NCBI GenBank assembly: GCA_024684085.1
Contig: JAIKXM010000039.1
Coordinates: 62,001-126,000 of the forward strand
Reading direction: 5' to 3'
From: Lachnospiraceae bacterium
GTDB lineage: Bacteria; Bacillota; Clostridia; Lachnospirales; Lachnospiraceae
Length of the DNA: 64,000 bases
Part shown: positions 10,878 to 18,625 of the stretch, piece by piece
How the letters are laid out: every line of letters begins with the position of its first letter
Numbering within the stretch: position 1 is the stretch's first letter
Notes under the pieces: model-generated
The model's input: the letters and a program-made list of their open reading frames with translations, nothing else
Database searches by the model: none
Told to the model about the DNA's origin: nothing
Translations under genes and position numbers: made by a program

Positions 10878-10979
10878 ATTAACTGTAACAATAAGCGTTA
10901 GTAATACGCTATAGTAAAAAGCTTTAGAAATATTCTTTAGCAATACGCGTTAGCAATTAACTGTAACAATAAGCGTTAG
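10878..10979. repeat. 24-bp direct repeat flanking the metY 3' end
   Basis: A perfect 24-bp sequence occurs at 10878-10901 and 10956-10979. The second copy contains the metY stop codon (10976-10978). The 54 bp between them carry further degenerate TTAG/GCGTTAG-like units. No U-tailed terminator is evident here. Confidence 0.8.
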
Positions 10980-12262
10980 CAATTAACTTTATCGATAGCC
11001 TGTTCAAGATCGGCAATGATATCTTCGGGATTCTCAAGGCCCACGGATAATCTGATAAGTTCAGGCAGAACACCTGCTTCCATTAACTGCTGTTCGCTCA
11101 ACTGTCTGTGTGTATGACTTGCGGGATGAAGTACGCAGGTTCTTGCATCGGCAACATGAGTTACGATGCAGATGAAGTTAAGATGGTTCATTACTTCAGC
11201 TGAAGCATCTCTTCCGCCCTTCATACCGAATGAGATAACACCACAGGTACCGTTAGGAAGATACTTCTCGGCAAGTTCATGATATTTATCACCCTTAAGT
11301 CCGGGGTATCTTACCCATGCAACCTTCGGATTATTCTCAAGCCACTCTGCCACCTTCTGTGCATTCTCACAATGCTTCTGCATTCTGAGAGGAAGAGACT
11401 CAAGGCTCATGTTCAGATAAAATGCATGCTGAGGTGACTGTGTAATACCAAGATCCCTCATTATATGAGTTGTACACTTAGTGATATATGCAGCCTTACC
11501 GAAAGCCTTGGTATATACAAGACCGTGGTAACTCTCATCGGGAGTTGTGAGCATAGGGAACTTATCCGAATACTTGTCCCAATCGAAATTACCGCTGTCG
11601 ACTATAACACCGCCGACACATACACCGTGTCCGTCAATATACTTGGTTGTTGAATGAGTAACGATATCACATCCATGCTCAAAAGGACGGCAATTAACGG
11701 GTGTTGCAAAAGTATTGTCAACGATAAGAGGAACGCCGTGCTCATGAGCAGCCTTGGCAAACTTCTCGAAATCGAATACAACGAGTGAAGGATTAGAGAT
11801 AGTCTCACCGAATACACACTTGGTATTGGGCTTGAACTTGGTGCATAACTCCTCATAGCTTATATCGGGATCTACCATAGTACACTCGATCCCCATCTTC
11901 TTCATTGTCCAGCCGAACAGATTGAATGTTCCTCCGTAGATAGCTGAAGAAGCGATAAAGTGATCTCCTGCCTCACAGATATTAAATACAGCTGCAAAGT
12001 TAGCTGCCTGGCCTGAGCCTGTAAGCATTGCGCCTACGCCACCTTCCATCTCACAGATCCTGCGGGCAACCGCATCTGTTGTAGGATTGGCAAGTCTTGT
12101 ATAGAAATAACCGCTCTCCTCAAGATCAAAGAGTCTTCCCATTGCCTCACTTGTCTCATACTTGAAAGTTGTGCTCTGAACAATAGGAACATTTCTTGAT
12201 TCACCGTTACCGGGATTATATCCACCCTGAACGGAAATGGTATTGATACCGTACTGTGACAT
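10976..12262 (-). CDS. metY: O-acetylhomoserine sulfhydrylase / cystathionine-gamma-lyase family PLP enzyme
   Basis: A 428-residue Cys/Met-metabolism PLP enzyme. MetY-type proteins are longer than the roughly 380-residue MetB/MetC class because of an insertion, and the C-terminal FICIVTHVADARTCVLHPASHTHRQL block is typical of them. The PLP lysine lies in DIVTHSTTKYIDGHG. It should make homocysteine from O-acetylhomoserine and sulfide, in the cytosol. ATG at 12262 with AAAGGAG upstream; yebC ends 20 bp upstream. There is no SAM riboswitch or T-box in the short gap, so any sulfur control would act elsewhere. Confident as MetY; substrate specificity is inferred from family. Confidence 0.92.
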   Translation of the reverse strand: MSQYGINTISVQGGYNPGNGESRNVPIVQSTTFKYETSEAMGRLFDLEESGYFYTRLANPTTDAVARRICEMEGGVGAMLTGSGQAANFAAVFNICEAGDHFIASSAIYGGTFNLFGWTMKKMGIECTMVDPDISYEELCTKFKPNTKCVFGETISNPSLVVFDFEKFAKAAHEHGVPLIVDNTFATPVNCRPFEHGCDIVTHSTTKYIDGHGVCVGGVIVDSGNFDWDKYSDKFPMLTTPDESYHGLVYTKAFGKAAYITKCTTHIMRDLGITQSPQHAFYLNMSLESLPLRMQKHCENAQKVAEWLENNPKVAWVRYPGLKGDKYHELAEKYLPNGTCGVISFGMKGGRDASAEVMNHLNFICIVTHVADARTCVLHPASHTHRQLSEQQLMEAGVLPELIRLSVGLENPEDIIADLEQAIDKVNC

Positions 12263-12282
12263 TTATATACTCTCCTTTATTT

Positions 12283-13014
12283 TTAGAATTCGCTCCAGTT
12301 GCAATATACATCCTGTACATCGTCATCTTCATCGAGAAGATCCAGGATCCTTGTGATGAGCTTAACAGTCTCATCATCATTAGCCTCAACGTAATTCTGA
12401 GGTACCATTGTAACCTCGCTTGAAGCCATTGTTATCTTATTCTCATTAAGACAATCAACTACAGCCTGAAGATCATCGGGAGCTGTTAAGATTGTAAAGC
12501 AGTCATCTTCCTCTTCGAAGTCCTCTGCACCGCCATCCAGAGCTATCATCATAAGATCGTCTGCGCTCATATCGCACTCTTCTTTGTCTACGATGATCTG
12601 ACCCTTCTCATCGAACATGAAACTTACGCAACCAGGAGTACCGATACTGCCCTGTCCCTTAGTAAATGCACTTCTTACATTGGCAGCAGTTCTGTTCTTA
12701 TTGTCTGTAAGTGTCTTAACTATGATAGCGATACCGCTGGGGCCGTATCCTTCATAAGTGATATTCTCGTAATTAACGCTTCCGCCTTCACCTGCAGCCT
12801 TCTTGATACCTCTGTCGATCGTATCATTGGGCATATTATTAGCCTTAGCCTTGGCAATAACCTGAGCAAGCTTGAAGTTGTTAGCCGGATCGGGGCCGCC
12901 TTCCTTAACAGCTACGGCGATCTCTCGACCTATCATTGTGAAGATCTTACCCTTTGCGGCATCATTCTTCTCTTTCTTATGCTTGATATTGGCGAATTTT
13001 GAATGTCCTGACAT
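12283..13014 (-). CDS. yebC: YebC/PmpR family protein (TACO1 family)
   Basis: A 243-residue protein with the signature N-terminus MSGHSKFANIKHKK and the GPSGIAIIVK and GCVSFMF blocks of the YebC/TACO1 family. Members have been described as DNA-binding regulators, and more recently as factors helping ribosomes through difficult proline-rich stretches. The sequence does not decide which applies here. Length is usual. The gene lies 39 bp downstream of the CBS-domain gene and 20 bp upstream of metY. Confidence 0.93.
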   Translation of the reverse strand: MSGHSKFANIKHKKEKNDAAKGKIFTMIGREIAVAVKEGGPDPANNFKLAQVIAKAKANNMPNDTIDRGIKKAAGEGGSVNYENITYEGYGPSGIAIIVKTLTDNKNRTAANVRSAFTKGQGSIGTPGCVSFMFDEKGQIIVDKEECDMSADDLMMIALDGGAEDFEEEDDCFTILTAPDDLQAVVDCLNENKITMASSEVTMVPQNYVEANDDETVKLITRILDLLDEDDDVQDVYCNWSEF

Positions 13015-13053
13015 ATTTCATCTCCTCATATTGTATTAATTCATAAAACGGGA

Positions 13054-13944
13054 TCAATCGAGATCTTCACGCTCATTATCATCACGGTACACAAGTACCT
13101 GTTTGATCATATTATGATCAACTTCAAGCACCTTGAATATATAATCACCGACTCTCGTCTCAAATCGGCACTTCTTGTCCGGAATCTTCTCCATCCTGCT
13201 GATCATATAACCATTGATAGTCTCTATATCTTCCACCTCGAACTCAATCCCGAGTTTTTTCTTAAGATCTTCAAGAGGAGTACTACCGCGAACGATGAAC
13301 TTGCTGTCACCGTCTCTTATGATATGACCGTCGTCATCATCATATTCATCCGAGATATTACCAACGATCTCTTCGAGGATATCTTCCATCGCGATAAGTC
13401 CGGCAGTCTGGCCGTATTCATCAACGACAATGACCATTTGAAGCTTCTGAGACTGCATCGTTGTAAAAAGAGCATCGACTTTCCTTGTCTCGGGGATACA
13501 TCTGACTTCCCTGTATATCCCATCGATATCTCTGAGACACTTATTCTCATTCTCCTTATCTCTGAGAAGACTCATGGCATCCTTGATATGAAGGATACCC
13601 GCAATGGTATCGAGATTGGAATCATATACCGGAAAACGTGAATGCCCCGAATCAAGCATGAACTCCATGGCTTCCGATAACAGGGTCCCTGATTCGATGG
13701 CTATGATATTGCTTCGATCCGTCATAATGTCACGGGCGGATTTGTCACCGAACTCGAATATGTTATTGATCAAAAAGGCTTCATTATCTTCGATATATCC
13801 CTGATCCAGCGATTCATTGACCATTGAGATGATATCCTCTTCAGCGGCTTTGTTCTTACTCTTCCCGCGAAAGATCAATATCACACCTGCGATGATACCG
13901 AGTATCAGATCATTGATGATGATGCCCAAAACTACACTATTCAA
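13054..13944 (-). CDS. CBS-pair/CorC_HlyC domain protein lacking the DUF21 membrane domain
   Basis: A 296-residue hemolysin-related protein. It has a single N-terminal membrane helix (residues 4-26), a CBS pair (about 70-195; ARDIMTDRSNI, VVDEYGQTAGLIAMEDILEEIVG) and a C-terminal CorC_HlyC domain (FIVRGSTPLEDLKKKLGI, ETINGYMI). Usual CNNM/CorC-like relatives carry a four-helix DUF21 domain of about 200 residues, which is absent here. The start appears to be TTG at 13944, with GGGAGAG about nine bases upstream; no ATG gives the hydrophobic segment. Possible roles are magnesium/cobalt efflux or nucleotide sensing; neither is shown. It lies 202 bp downstream of the alr stop. Confidence 0.85.
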   Translation of the reverse strand: MNSVVLGIIINDLILGIIAGVILIFRGKSKNKAAEEDIISMVNESLDQGYIEDNEAFLINNIFEFGDKSARDIMTDRSNIIAIESGTLLSEAMEFMLDSGHSRFPVYDSNLDTIAGILHIKDAMSLLRDKENENKCLRDIDGIYREVRCIPETRKVDALFTTMQSQKLQMVIVVDEYGQTAGLIAMEDILEEIVGNISDEYDDDDGHIIRDGDSKFIVRGSTPLEDLKKKLGIEFEVEDIETINGYMISRMEKIPDKKCRFETRVGDYIFKVLEVDHNMIKQVLVYRDDNEREDLD

Positions 13945-14080
13945 GGTATGATCTCTCCCTATACAAACTGTATAAATATACCATTTTTACGCTGCTTAGT
14001 CAAGTTGTGGCGAGATTCGCCGTATACCCTATGGACAGATCAGGAATACGATCGCGAATAGATTCTCCGCACGTTCCCAA

Positions 14081-14142
14081 ACAGGTTCGGCGTAAGTTAG
14101 CGAACAGGTTCTGCGTTAGTTAGTGAACAGATTCACCACACG
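14081..14142. repeat. 23-bp tandem repeat downstream of alr
   Basis: Two imperfect 23-bp units (14081-14103 and 14104-14126) plus a degenerate partial third unit fill the gap just after the alr stop at 14146. All contain ACAG(G/A)TTC followed by GCGT(A/T)AGTTAG-like sequence. The rest of the 13945-14145 gap shows no clear terminator. Confidence 0.65.
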
Positions 14143-14145
14143 TCA

Positions 14146-15342
14146 TCAGTTTATAGTCTTACACTCAACATCATCAAAGAAATCCCTTGAATAGACCGGC
14201 TTGCCATCCTTGATATATATCCTCGGAATACGCTTACCTATGATACACGCAAGCTCATAATTAAGTCTTCCCGATTCTTCGGCTATATCTTCTATGGTGA
14301 TACACTCATTACCGTCACGACCGATCAGCGTCACCTCATCGCCTTCCTTAACACCTTCAATATCCGTAACATCACACATGAACTGATCCATGCATATCCT
14401 GCCTAAGATATTGGCCTTCTGTCCCTTGATAATGACGTGCCCCTTGTTGGAAAGTGATCTCGGATAACCGTCTCCGTAGCCAACCGGCACAGTAGCTATC
14501 ACGGTTCTCTTATCAGTTACGAATGTTCCTCCGTAACTGATGGGAGTTCCCGGCTCAACCGTCTTAATATAGACTATTCTTGACTTTAACGAGAGAAGCG
14601 GCTTAATACTTATCTTGGAATGATCGACTTCATCCGAAGGCCACATTCCGTAGAGGATTATACCCGCTCTTACATAGTCATAATTGGCCTCAGGCATCTC
14701 GATGATACCTGCCGAATTGGAACAATGAACTACAGGAATATCTATATTCAGTTCTTCTTTTACCCGCTTAACAAAACGATCAAAAGTCTCGAACTGTCCG
14801 CGTGCGCTTGTAAGATCCGCCTCATCCGCTCGTGCAAAATGTGTGAATATACCCTCAATCTCGATATTTTTCTTAAGAGCGACCTTACGTACAAAATCAA
14901 TACCCGAATCATCGGGAAAGATTCCTATACGTCCCATGCCGGTATCAACCTTTATATGAACCTTAGCGATCAATCCCAGCCTTCCGGCAATCTCATCTAT
15001 GCTGTCAAGCATATCCTCCTTGAACACCGTGAGCCTTACATTCCTGATAAGCATCTCTGAATATGATTCGGGAAAAGAATACCCGATTATCAATACAGGC
15101 TTGCGGATACCGTGTTCTTTCAGAGTGATCGCCTCTTCCGCGGTGGCTACTCCATACCCCCATACATAATCAAGTTTCTCAAGTTCCCTTGCAATGGGAA
15201 GAGCGCCGTGTCCATAGCCATCCGTCTTGATAATGGCGATGATCTTACTGCTATTATTGATACCTTCCTTGATATTGTCCATATTGAATCTTACATTATC
15301 AAGATCGATATAGGCACAGGCTCTTGTGTAGACTGATTCCAT
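14146..15342 (-). CDS. alr: Alanine racemase
   Basis: A PLP enzyme interconverting L- and D-alanine for peptidoglycan. The PLP lysine is K39 in AIIKTDGYGHGA. The C-terminal beta domain contains ISYGGTF with the catalytic tyrosine, VPVGYGDGYPR, and GRICMDQFMCDVT. At 398 residues it matches the family (about 370-390) with a short C-terminal extension. ATG at 15342 has AGAAGG upstream. Its start is 13 bp after the nnr stop, so the two are very likely co-transcribed, an arrangement common in Firmicutes. Confidence 0.96.
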   Translation of the reverse strand: MESVYTRACAYIDLDNVRFNMDNIKEGINNSSKIIAIIKTDGYGHGALPIARELEKLDYVWGYGVATAEEAITLKEHGIRKPVLIIGYSFPESYSEMLIRNVRLTVFKEDMLDSIDEIAGRLGLIAKVHIKVDTGMGRIGIFPDDSGIDFVRKVALKKNIEIEGIFTHFARADEADLTSARGQFETFDRFVKRVKEELNIDIPVVHCSNSAGIIEMPEANYDYVRAGIILYGMWPSDEVDHSKISIKPLLSLKSRIVYIKTVEPGTPISYGGTFVTDKRTVIATVPVGYGDGYPRSLSNKGHVIIKGQKANILGRICMDQFMCDVTDIEGVKEGDEVTLIGRDGNECITIEDIAEESGRLNYELACIIGKRIPRIYIKDGKPVYSRDFFDDVECKTIN

Positions 15343-15355
15343 TTTTAGACCTTCT

Positions 15356-16915
15356 TTATACTAATATTTCTCCGTATTTCTCAACGATATCACTGGCGAT
15401 CATATACGATCTGCCGTTCATCTCGCTCGCTTTTAAACCTGCAAGGCTATGAACATATACGGTCATTGCTGCGGCATAGAACGGATACTGCGAATGATCT
15501 GCTTCCGGAGCTTCCATTATACTGCTGTTATGAATATACTGAGACATAAATGAAGCTAACAGACCAAGCAGTACGTCACCGCTTCCGGCGGTAGCCATTG
15601 CATCGTTGGCATATACATTAATATATATCTTATCTTCTCCGACTACCAGAGAATATGCATCTTTTAATACAACAACCGCACGGAACTGCTTAGCGATCAT
15701 CTTGGCAAGCGAAGTGCCGTCAGCGATAACTTCCGGAACCGTCTTGCCGGATATTCTCGCGAACTCCTTGATATGAGGAGTCATTATAACGGGACGGAAT
15801 GTATCGGCATTGCCCTGCTTATCAAGAAGAGTCGCCTTTAACATTCTGTTACGCGCGATTATATTGATAGCATCCGCATCAATACATAAAGGCTTATTGC
15901 TCTTAAGGATGCATCTCTTGAGAAGTTCGATCGCTATACGATCCGTACCGATTCCGGGGCCGATAGCCACAACATCACACCAGTGTTCGGCTTCTTCGAA
16001 GATGGCATCGATATCATCTTCGGATCTGTAAGTATGGATTATCACTTCCGGAAGTGCGGCAAGCAATATAGCCTTATTGGCATCTTCCGTAATAACAGAT
16101 ACCATTCCGCAACCGGAACGTAATGCTGACTTGGCAGCCAGTACACAGGCTCCGCTCATGTCTTCTCTTCCTGCGATTATCAACACCTTACCGAATGTAC
16201 CTTTATTGCCAAAATTATTGCGGCCTACATCTATCTTATCAGCACTTCTTAAATACATGAACATATCAGGCATTTTATCATCGAAGCTGTACTGATTAAT
16301 ACCCACATATTTCTTTACAATAGTACCGGCGTATTCAGGTCCCTTATTGAGAAAAAGACCTCTCTTATAGAACCCAAAAGTGACAGTGGTGTCAGCCATA
16401 AAAGCTGTTCCCAGCACTTCGCCTGTATTACTGTCGATACCCGACGGAATATCGACACTGATCTTATATCCTCTTTTTCTGTTAAGTGCATTGATAATAC
16501 CTGCAAATCTGTCGTCGATATCGCGGTTAAGTCCGATACCAAACAGGGCATCTATATATATATCATAATTATCATTCGGAAGTTCTTCATGAATATCTAT
16601 CATATATCGTCTGCACAGATATACCTGCTTGGCTGCATCAGCCCTGTACTCATGGAACTGAACAGGCGAAAAGATCTCTACGTAGAATCCAAACTCCTTG
16701 AGAATCCTTGCTATCGCGAATCCGTCCGCTCCGTTATTGCCAAAGCCCGCAGCGACCAGTATCCTCTTATTGTCTACCGTAAATTCATCACATATATATT
16801 CCACAACCGCAAGAGCGGCTCTCTCAATAAGTACTTCCTTACTGATACCAAGCTTCTCGGTTGTATTCCTGTCATATAGAGCCATTTCTTCCTTGGAAAG
16901 AAGATATTCTTTCAT
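15356..16915 (-). CDS. nnr: Bifunctional NAD(P)H-hydrate epimerase / ADP-dependent NAD(P)H-hydrate dehydratase
   Basis: A 519-residue repair enzyme restoring damaged NAD(P)H. The N-terminal YjeF epimerase domain (about 1-215) has GFGNNGADGFAIARIL and the DALFGIGLNR block. The C-terminal carbohydrate-kinase-like dehydratase domain (about 235-519) has GTFGKVLIIAG, AIGPGIGTD, VMTPHIKEF and the catalytic ATAGSGDVLLG. Length fits the fused form (about 500). It sits between a coiled-coil hypothetical gene (71-bp gap) and alr. ATG at 16915 with GAGGGATG upstream. Confidence 0.95.
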   Translation of the reverse strand: MKEYLLSKEEMALYDRNTTEKLGISKEVLIERAALAVVEYICDEFTVDNKRILVAAGFGNNGADGFAIARILKEFGFYVEIFSPVQFHEYRADAAKQVYLCRRYMIDIHEELPNDNYDIYIDALFGIGLNRDIDDRFAGIINALNRKRGYKISVDIPSGIDSNTGEVLGTAFMADTTVTFGFYKRGLFLNKGPEYAGTIVKKYVGINQYSFDDKMPDMFMYLRSADKIDVGRNNFGNKGTFGKVLIIAGREDMSGACVLAAKSALRSGCGMVSVITEDANKAILLAALPEVIIHTYRSEDDIDAIFEEAEHWCDVVAIGPGIGTDRIAIELLKRCILKSNKPLCIDADAINIIARNRMLKATLLDKQGNADTFRPVIMTPHIKEFARISGKTVPEVIADGTSLAKMIAKQFRAVVVLKDAYSLVVGEDKIYINVYANDAMATAGSGDVLLGLLASFMSQYIHNSSIMEAPEADHSQYPFYAAAMTVYVHSLAGLKASEMNGRSYMIASDIVEKYGEILV

Positions 16916-16986
16916 GATACATCCCTCCGCGTCTGTAATATTCGGTCAAGATCGTTCGTCGAACAACATCGTGCATATCATACGGA

Positions 16987-17589
16987 TCATTTCTTAAGCG
17001 CCGCTATTTTCTCCATGGGATCTGTGTTCATATCAAAGATATCCATAGCCTGTTGGCCGAACACATCGTGCATGTATGAATAGATCACGGCGTTCTGAAT
17101 CTCCATCTCCTGCTTTTTGACAATGTTCTTCTTAAGTTCAACCCTGATGCCTGCGATCCAGTCTGCAAGCTCCTGAGTCTCCCTGTCATTATCATGCATG
17201 ACATCGTAGCATACAGACATCGTACTCAGCATAATGCGTTTATTGATCTCATCGATTCTGGCCGGGAGATCGAGCATCTCGTCCTGATAGCTGTCCATCT
17301 TGGCGTTGTACTCTTCGACCATCTTACGGTTCTTCTCGACTTTGCTGTCGTCAGATCCCATGGCCTCCACGATCTCGTCCATCAGCTTCTTCTTAATGCG
17401 TTTGATCTCTTTGATCTCACTGTTGATCTTGCCCTGACGTTTCAGAAGTTCGACAAGTTCAGCCTCATCCTGCTCGATATCATCGGGCTTCTCGACCATC
17501 GCGAAGATCTTATGCCATTTATTGTCAAGAGTAACTATAGGTATCTTAGTATTTTTCAAAGCCTTAAGGATCTTATCATTATCACTCAT
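16987..17589 (-). CDS. Coiled-coil hypothetical protein
   Basis: A 200-residue soluble protein with no family I recognise. Residues about 35-120 are charged Lys/Glu helices (EIKEIKRIKKKLMDEI, DSKVEKNRKMVEEYNAKMDSYQDEM) that would form an antiparallel coiled coil. A more hydrophobic helical C-terminal half follows. No signal peptide, cysteine cluster or catalytic motif is seen. ATG at 17589 has AGGAGG upstream. It lies 118 bp downstream of rex and 71 bp upstream of nnr, and may be in one transcript with nnr and alr. Confidence 0.7.
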   Translation of the reverse strand: MSDNDKILKALKNTKIPIVTLDNKWHKIFAMVEKPDDIEQDEAELVELLKRQGKINSEIKEIKRIKKKLMDEIVEAMGSDDSKVEKNRKMVEEYNAKMDSYQDEMLDLPARIDEINKRIMLSTMSVCYDVMHDNDRETQELADWIAGIRVELKKNIVKKQEMEIQNAVIYSYMHDVFGQQAMDIFDMNTDPMEKIAALKK

Positions 17590-17707
17590 GTATCAATCCT
17601 CCTGTAAGCAGCCGCCCAAAAGACTACAGCCGGCAAAACAACGTGTAAAGACACACAATTAATATGAATCCGTAGCATCACGGATCACTCGAATACCAAT
17701 TCCCTTT

Positions 17708-18343
17708 TTACCTGTTAGTCAGATTATATGATAGCTTCATAAGCGAATCGCTTAAGTGAACGTTCTCAACGATCACATCCGAAGGTACATTCAGATCAAC
17801 GTGCGCGAAGTTCCATATAGCCTTAACGCCGCATCTGACAAGTCTGTCGGCGACCTCCACGGCTCCGGCTTTCGGAATTGCTATTACAGCAATATCTATA
17901 TCATTCTCTCTGATGAACTCTTCCATCTTCTCCATGGGCATGACCTTAAGATCACCGATCTTATCTCCGATCACCTGTTCATTGCGATCAAACAGTCCCA
18001 TGAAATGGAAGCCTCTGTTCTCATAATTACTGTAGTTAGTCAGTGCATGTCCGAGGTTACCGGCACCAATGATTATAAGACGATGCTCTGTGGTAAGTCC
18101 CAGTATCTTGCCTATCTCTTCATAAAGGAAATCAACGTTATATCCATATCCCTGCTGTCCGAATTCGCCAAAATTATTAAAATCCTGGCGTATCTGACTT
18201 GCGGTGACCTTCATCATGATACTAAGGTCTTTCGAGCTGATCCTCTCAACTCCCGCATCCTTCAAATCCCCCAGGAATCTGTAATATCGAGGCAGTCTGG
18301 CAATGACGGCCTGGGAAATATTCTTTCCTTCGTTCTTTTGCAA
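17708..18343 (-). CDS. rex: Redox-sensing transcriptional repressor Rex (TTG start)
   Basis: Rex binds DNA when NADH is low and releases it when NADH rises, controlling fermentation and NADH-reoxidising genes. It has an N-terminal winged helix (ISQAVIARLPRYYRFLGDL; KVTASQIRQDFNNFGEFGQQGYGY) and a Rossmann domain (IIIGAGNLGHAL; IAVIAIPKAGA). The frame is open further upstream, but no convincing start exists there. A TTG at 18343 preceded by GGAGG at eight bases gives 211 residues, the usual Rex length. An ATG two bases after the GGAGG is in the wrong frame. Its own promoter carries a Rex-like operator, suggesting autoregulation. Confidence 0.94.
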   Translation of the reverse strand: MQKNEGKNISQAVIARLPRYYRFLGDLKDAGVERISSKDLSIMMKVTASQIRQDFNNFGEFGQQGYGYNVDFLYEEIGKILGLTTEHRLIIIGAGNLGHALTNYSNYENRGFHFMGLFDRNEQVIGDKIGDLKVMPMEKMEEFIRENDIDIAVIAIPKAGAVEVADRLVRCGVKAIWNFAHVDLNVPSDVIVENVHLSDSLMKLSYNLTNR

Positions 18344-18380
18344 AACACATACCTCCGAATTAACTGAAAATATCAATAAT

Positions 18381-18409
18381 ATTATAAAATTTGAGGGTGT
18401 TATTGTCAA
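18381..18409 (-). promoter_or_regulatory. Consensus sigma-A promoter of rex
   Basis: On the minus strand TTGACA (18409-18404), 17 bp, TATAAT (18386-18381): both boxes and the spacing match consensus exactly. The predicted leader to the TTG start is about 30 nt. Confidence 0.8.
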
Positions 18410-18420
18410 CAAATTCACAA
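18403..18420. promoter_or_regulatory. Putative Rex operator overlapping the rex -35 box
   Basis: On the minus strand this reads TTGTGAA-TTTG-TTGACAA, the 7-4-7 architecture of the known Rex consensus TTGTGAA-N4-TTCACAA with one mismatch. It covers the -35 hexamer, so bound Rex would block RNA polymerase. Confidence 0.65.
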
Positions 18421-18553
18421 TCGTACGAACACATGCAAACCTCGTATTCACACCCCCCCCAGGAAGCCTGTTCTAAGCGTTTTCATGGGCTTATGAAGGC
18501 TCAAAACGCAGACTTTTTCAAGATCTGCATACAGGCCGATGAACACCTAATGT
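18421..18553. other. Divergent intergenic region with inverted repeats and a C-tract
   Basis: Between the rex and ABC-F promoters lie a run of nine C residues near 18452-18460, an inverted repeat built on GCGTTTT...AAAACGC (about 18478-18511) and a shorter GCAGA...TCTGC pair (about 18510-18530). No U-tail makes either a convincing terminator. No gene is seen. Confidence 0.4.
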
Positions 18554-18583
18554 TTGACAAGAAAACTGAAGTTTTTGTACAAT
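18554..18583 (+). promoter_or_regulatory. Putative promoter of the ABC-F gene
   Basis: TTGACA at 18554-18559 and TACAAT at 18578-18583, separated by 18 bp. The predicted start near 18590 gives a leader of about 36 nt before the ATG at 18626. Confidence 0.6.
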
Positions 18584-18625
18584 GCAATTATTGTTGTTTG
18601 CAAAAGGATAACCGGGGTACTTACA

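Noticed and set aside
16916..16986. A third member of the icd/glyQS leader family upstream of nnr
   Set aside because: It shares an ATGCACGA-like word and GAACGA, but too little aligns to separate it from chance.
17756..18367. A 203-codon plus-strand frame opposite rex
   Set aside because: The minus strand encodes a complete Rex; the plus translation resembles no protein family.
18554..18625. A 24-residue N-terminal extension of the ABC-F protein
   Set aside because: It begins on the -35 hexamer of the promoter and is not shared by the family; ATG 18626 aligns with the usual start.
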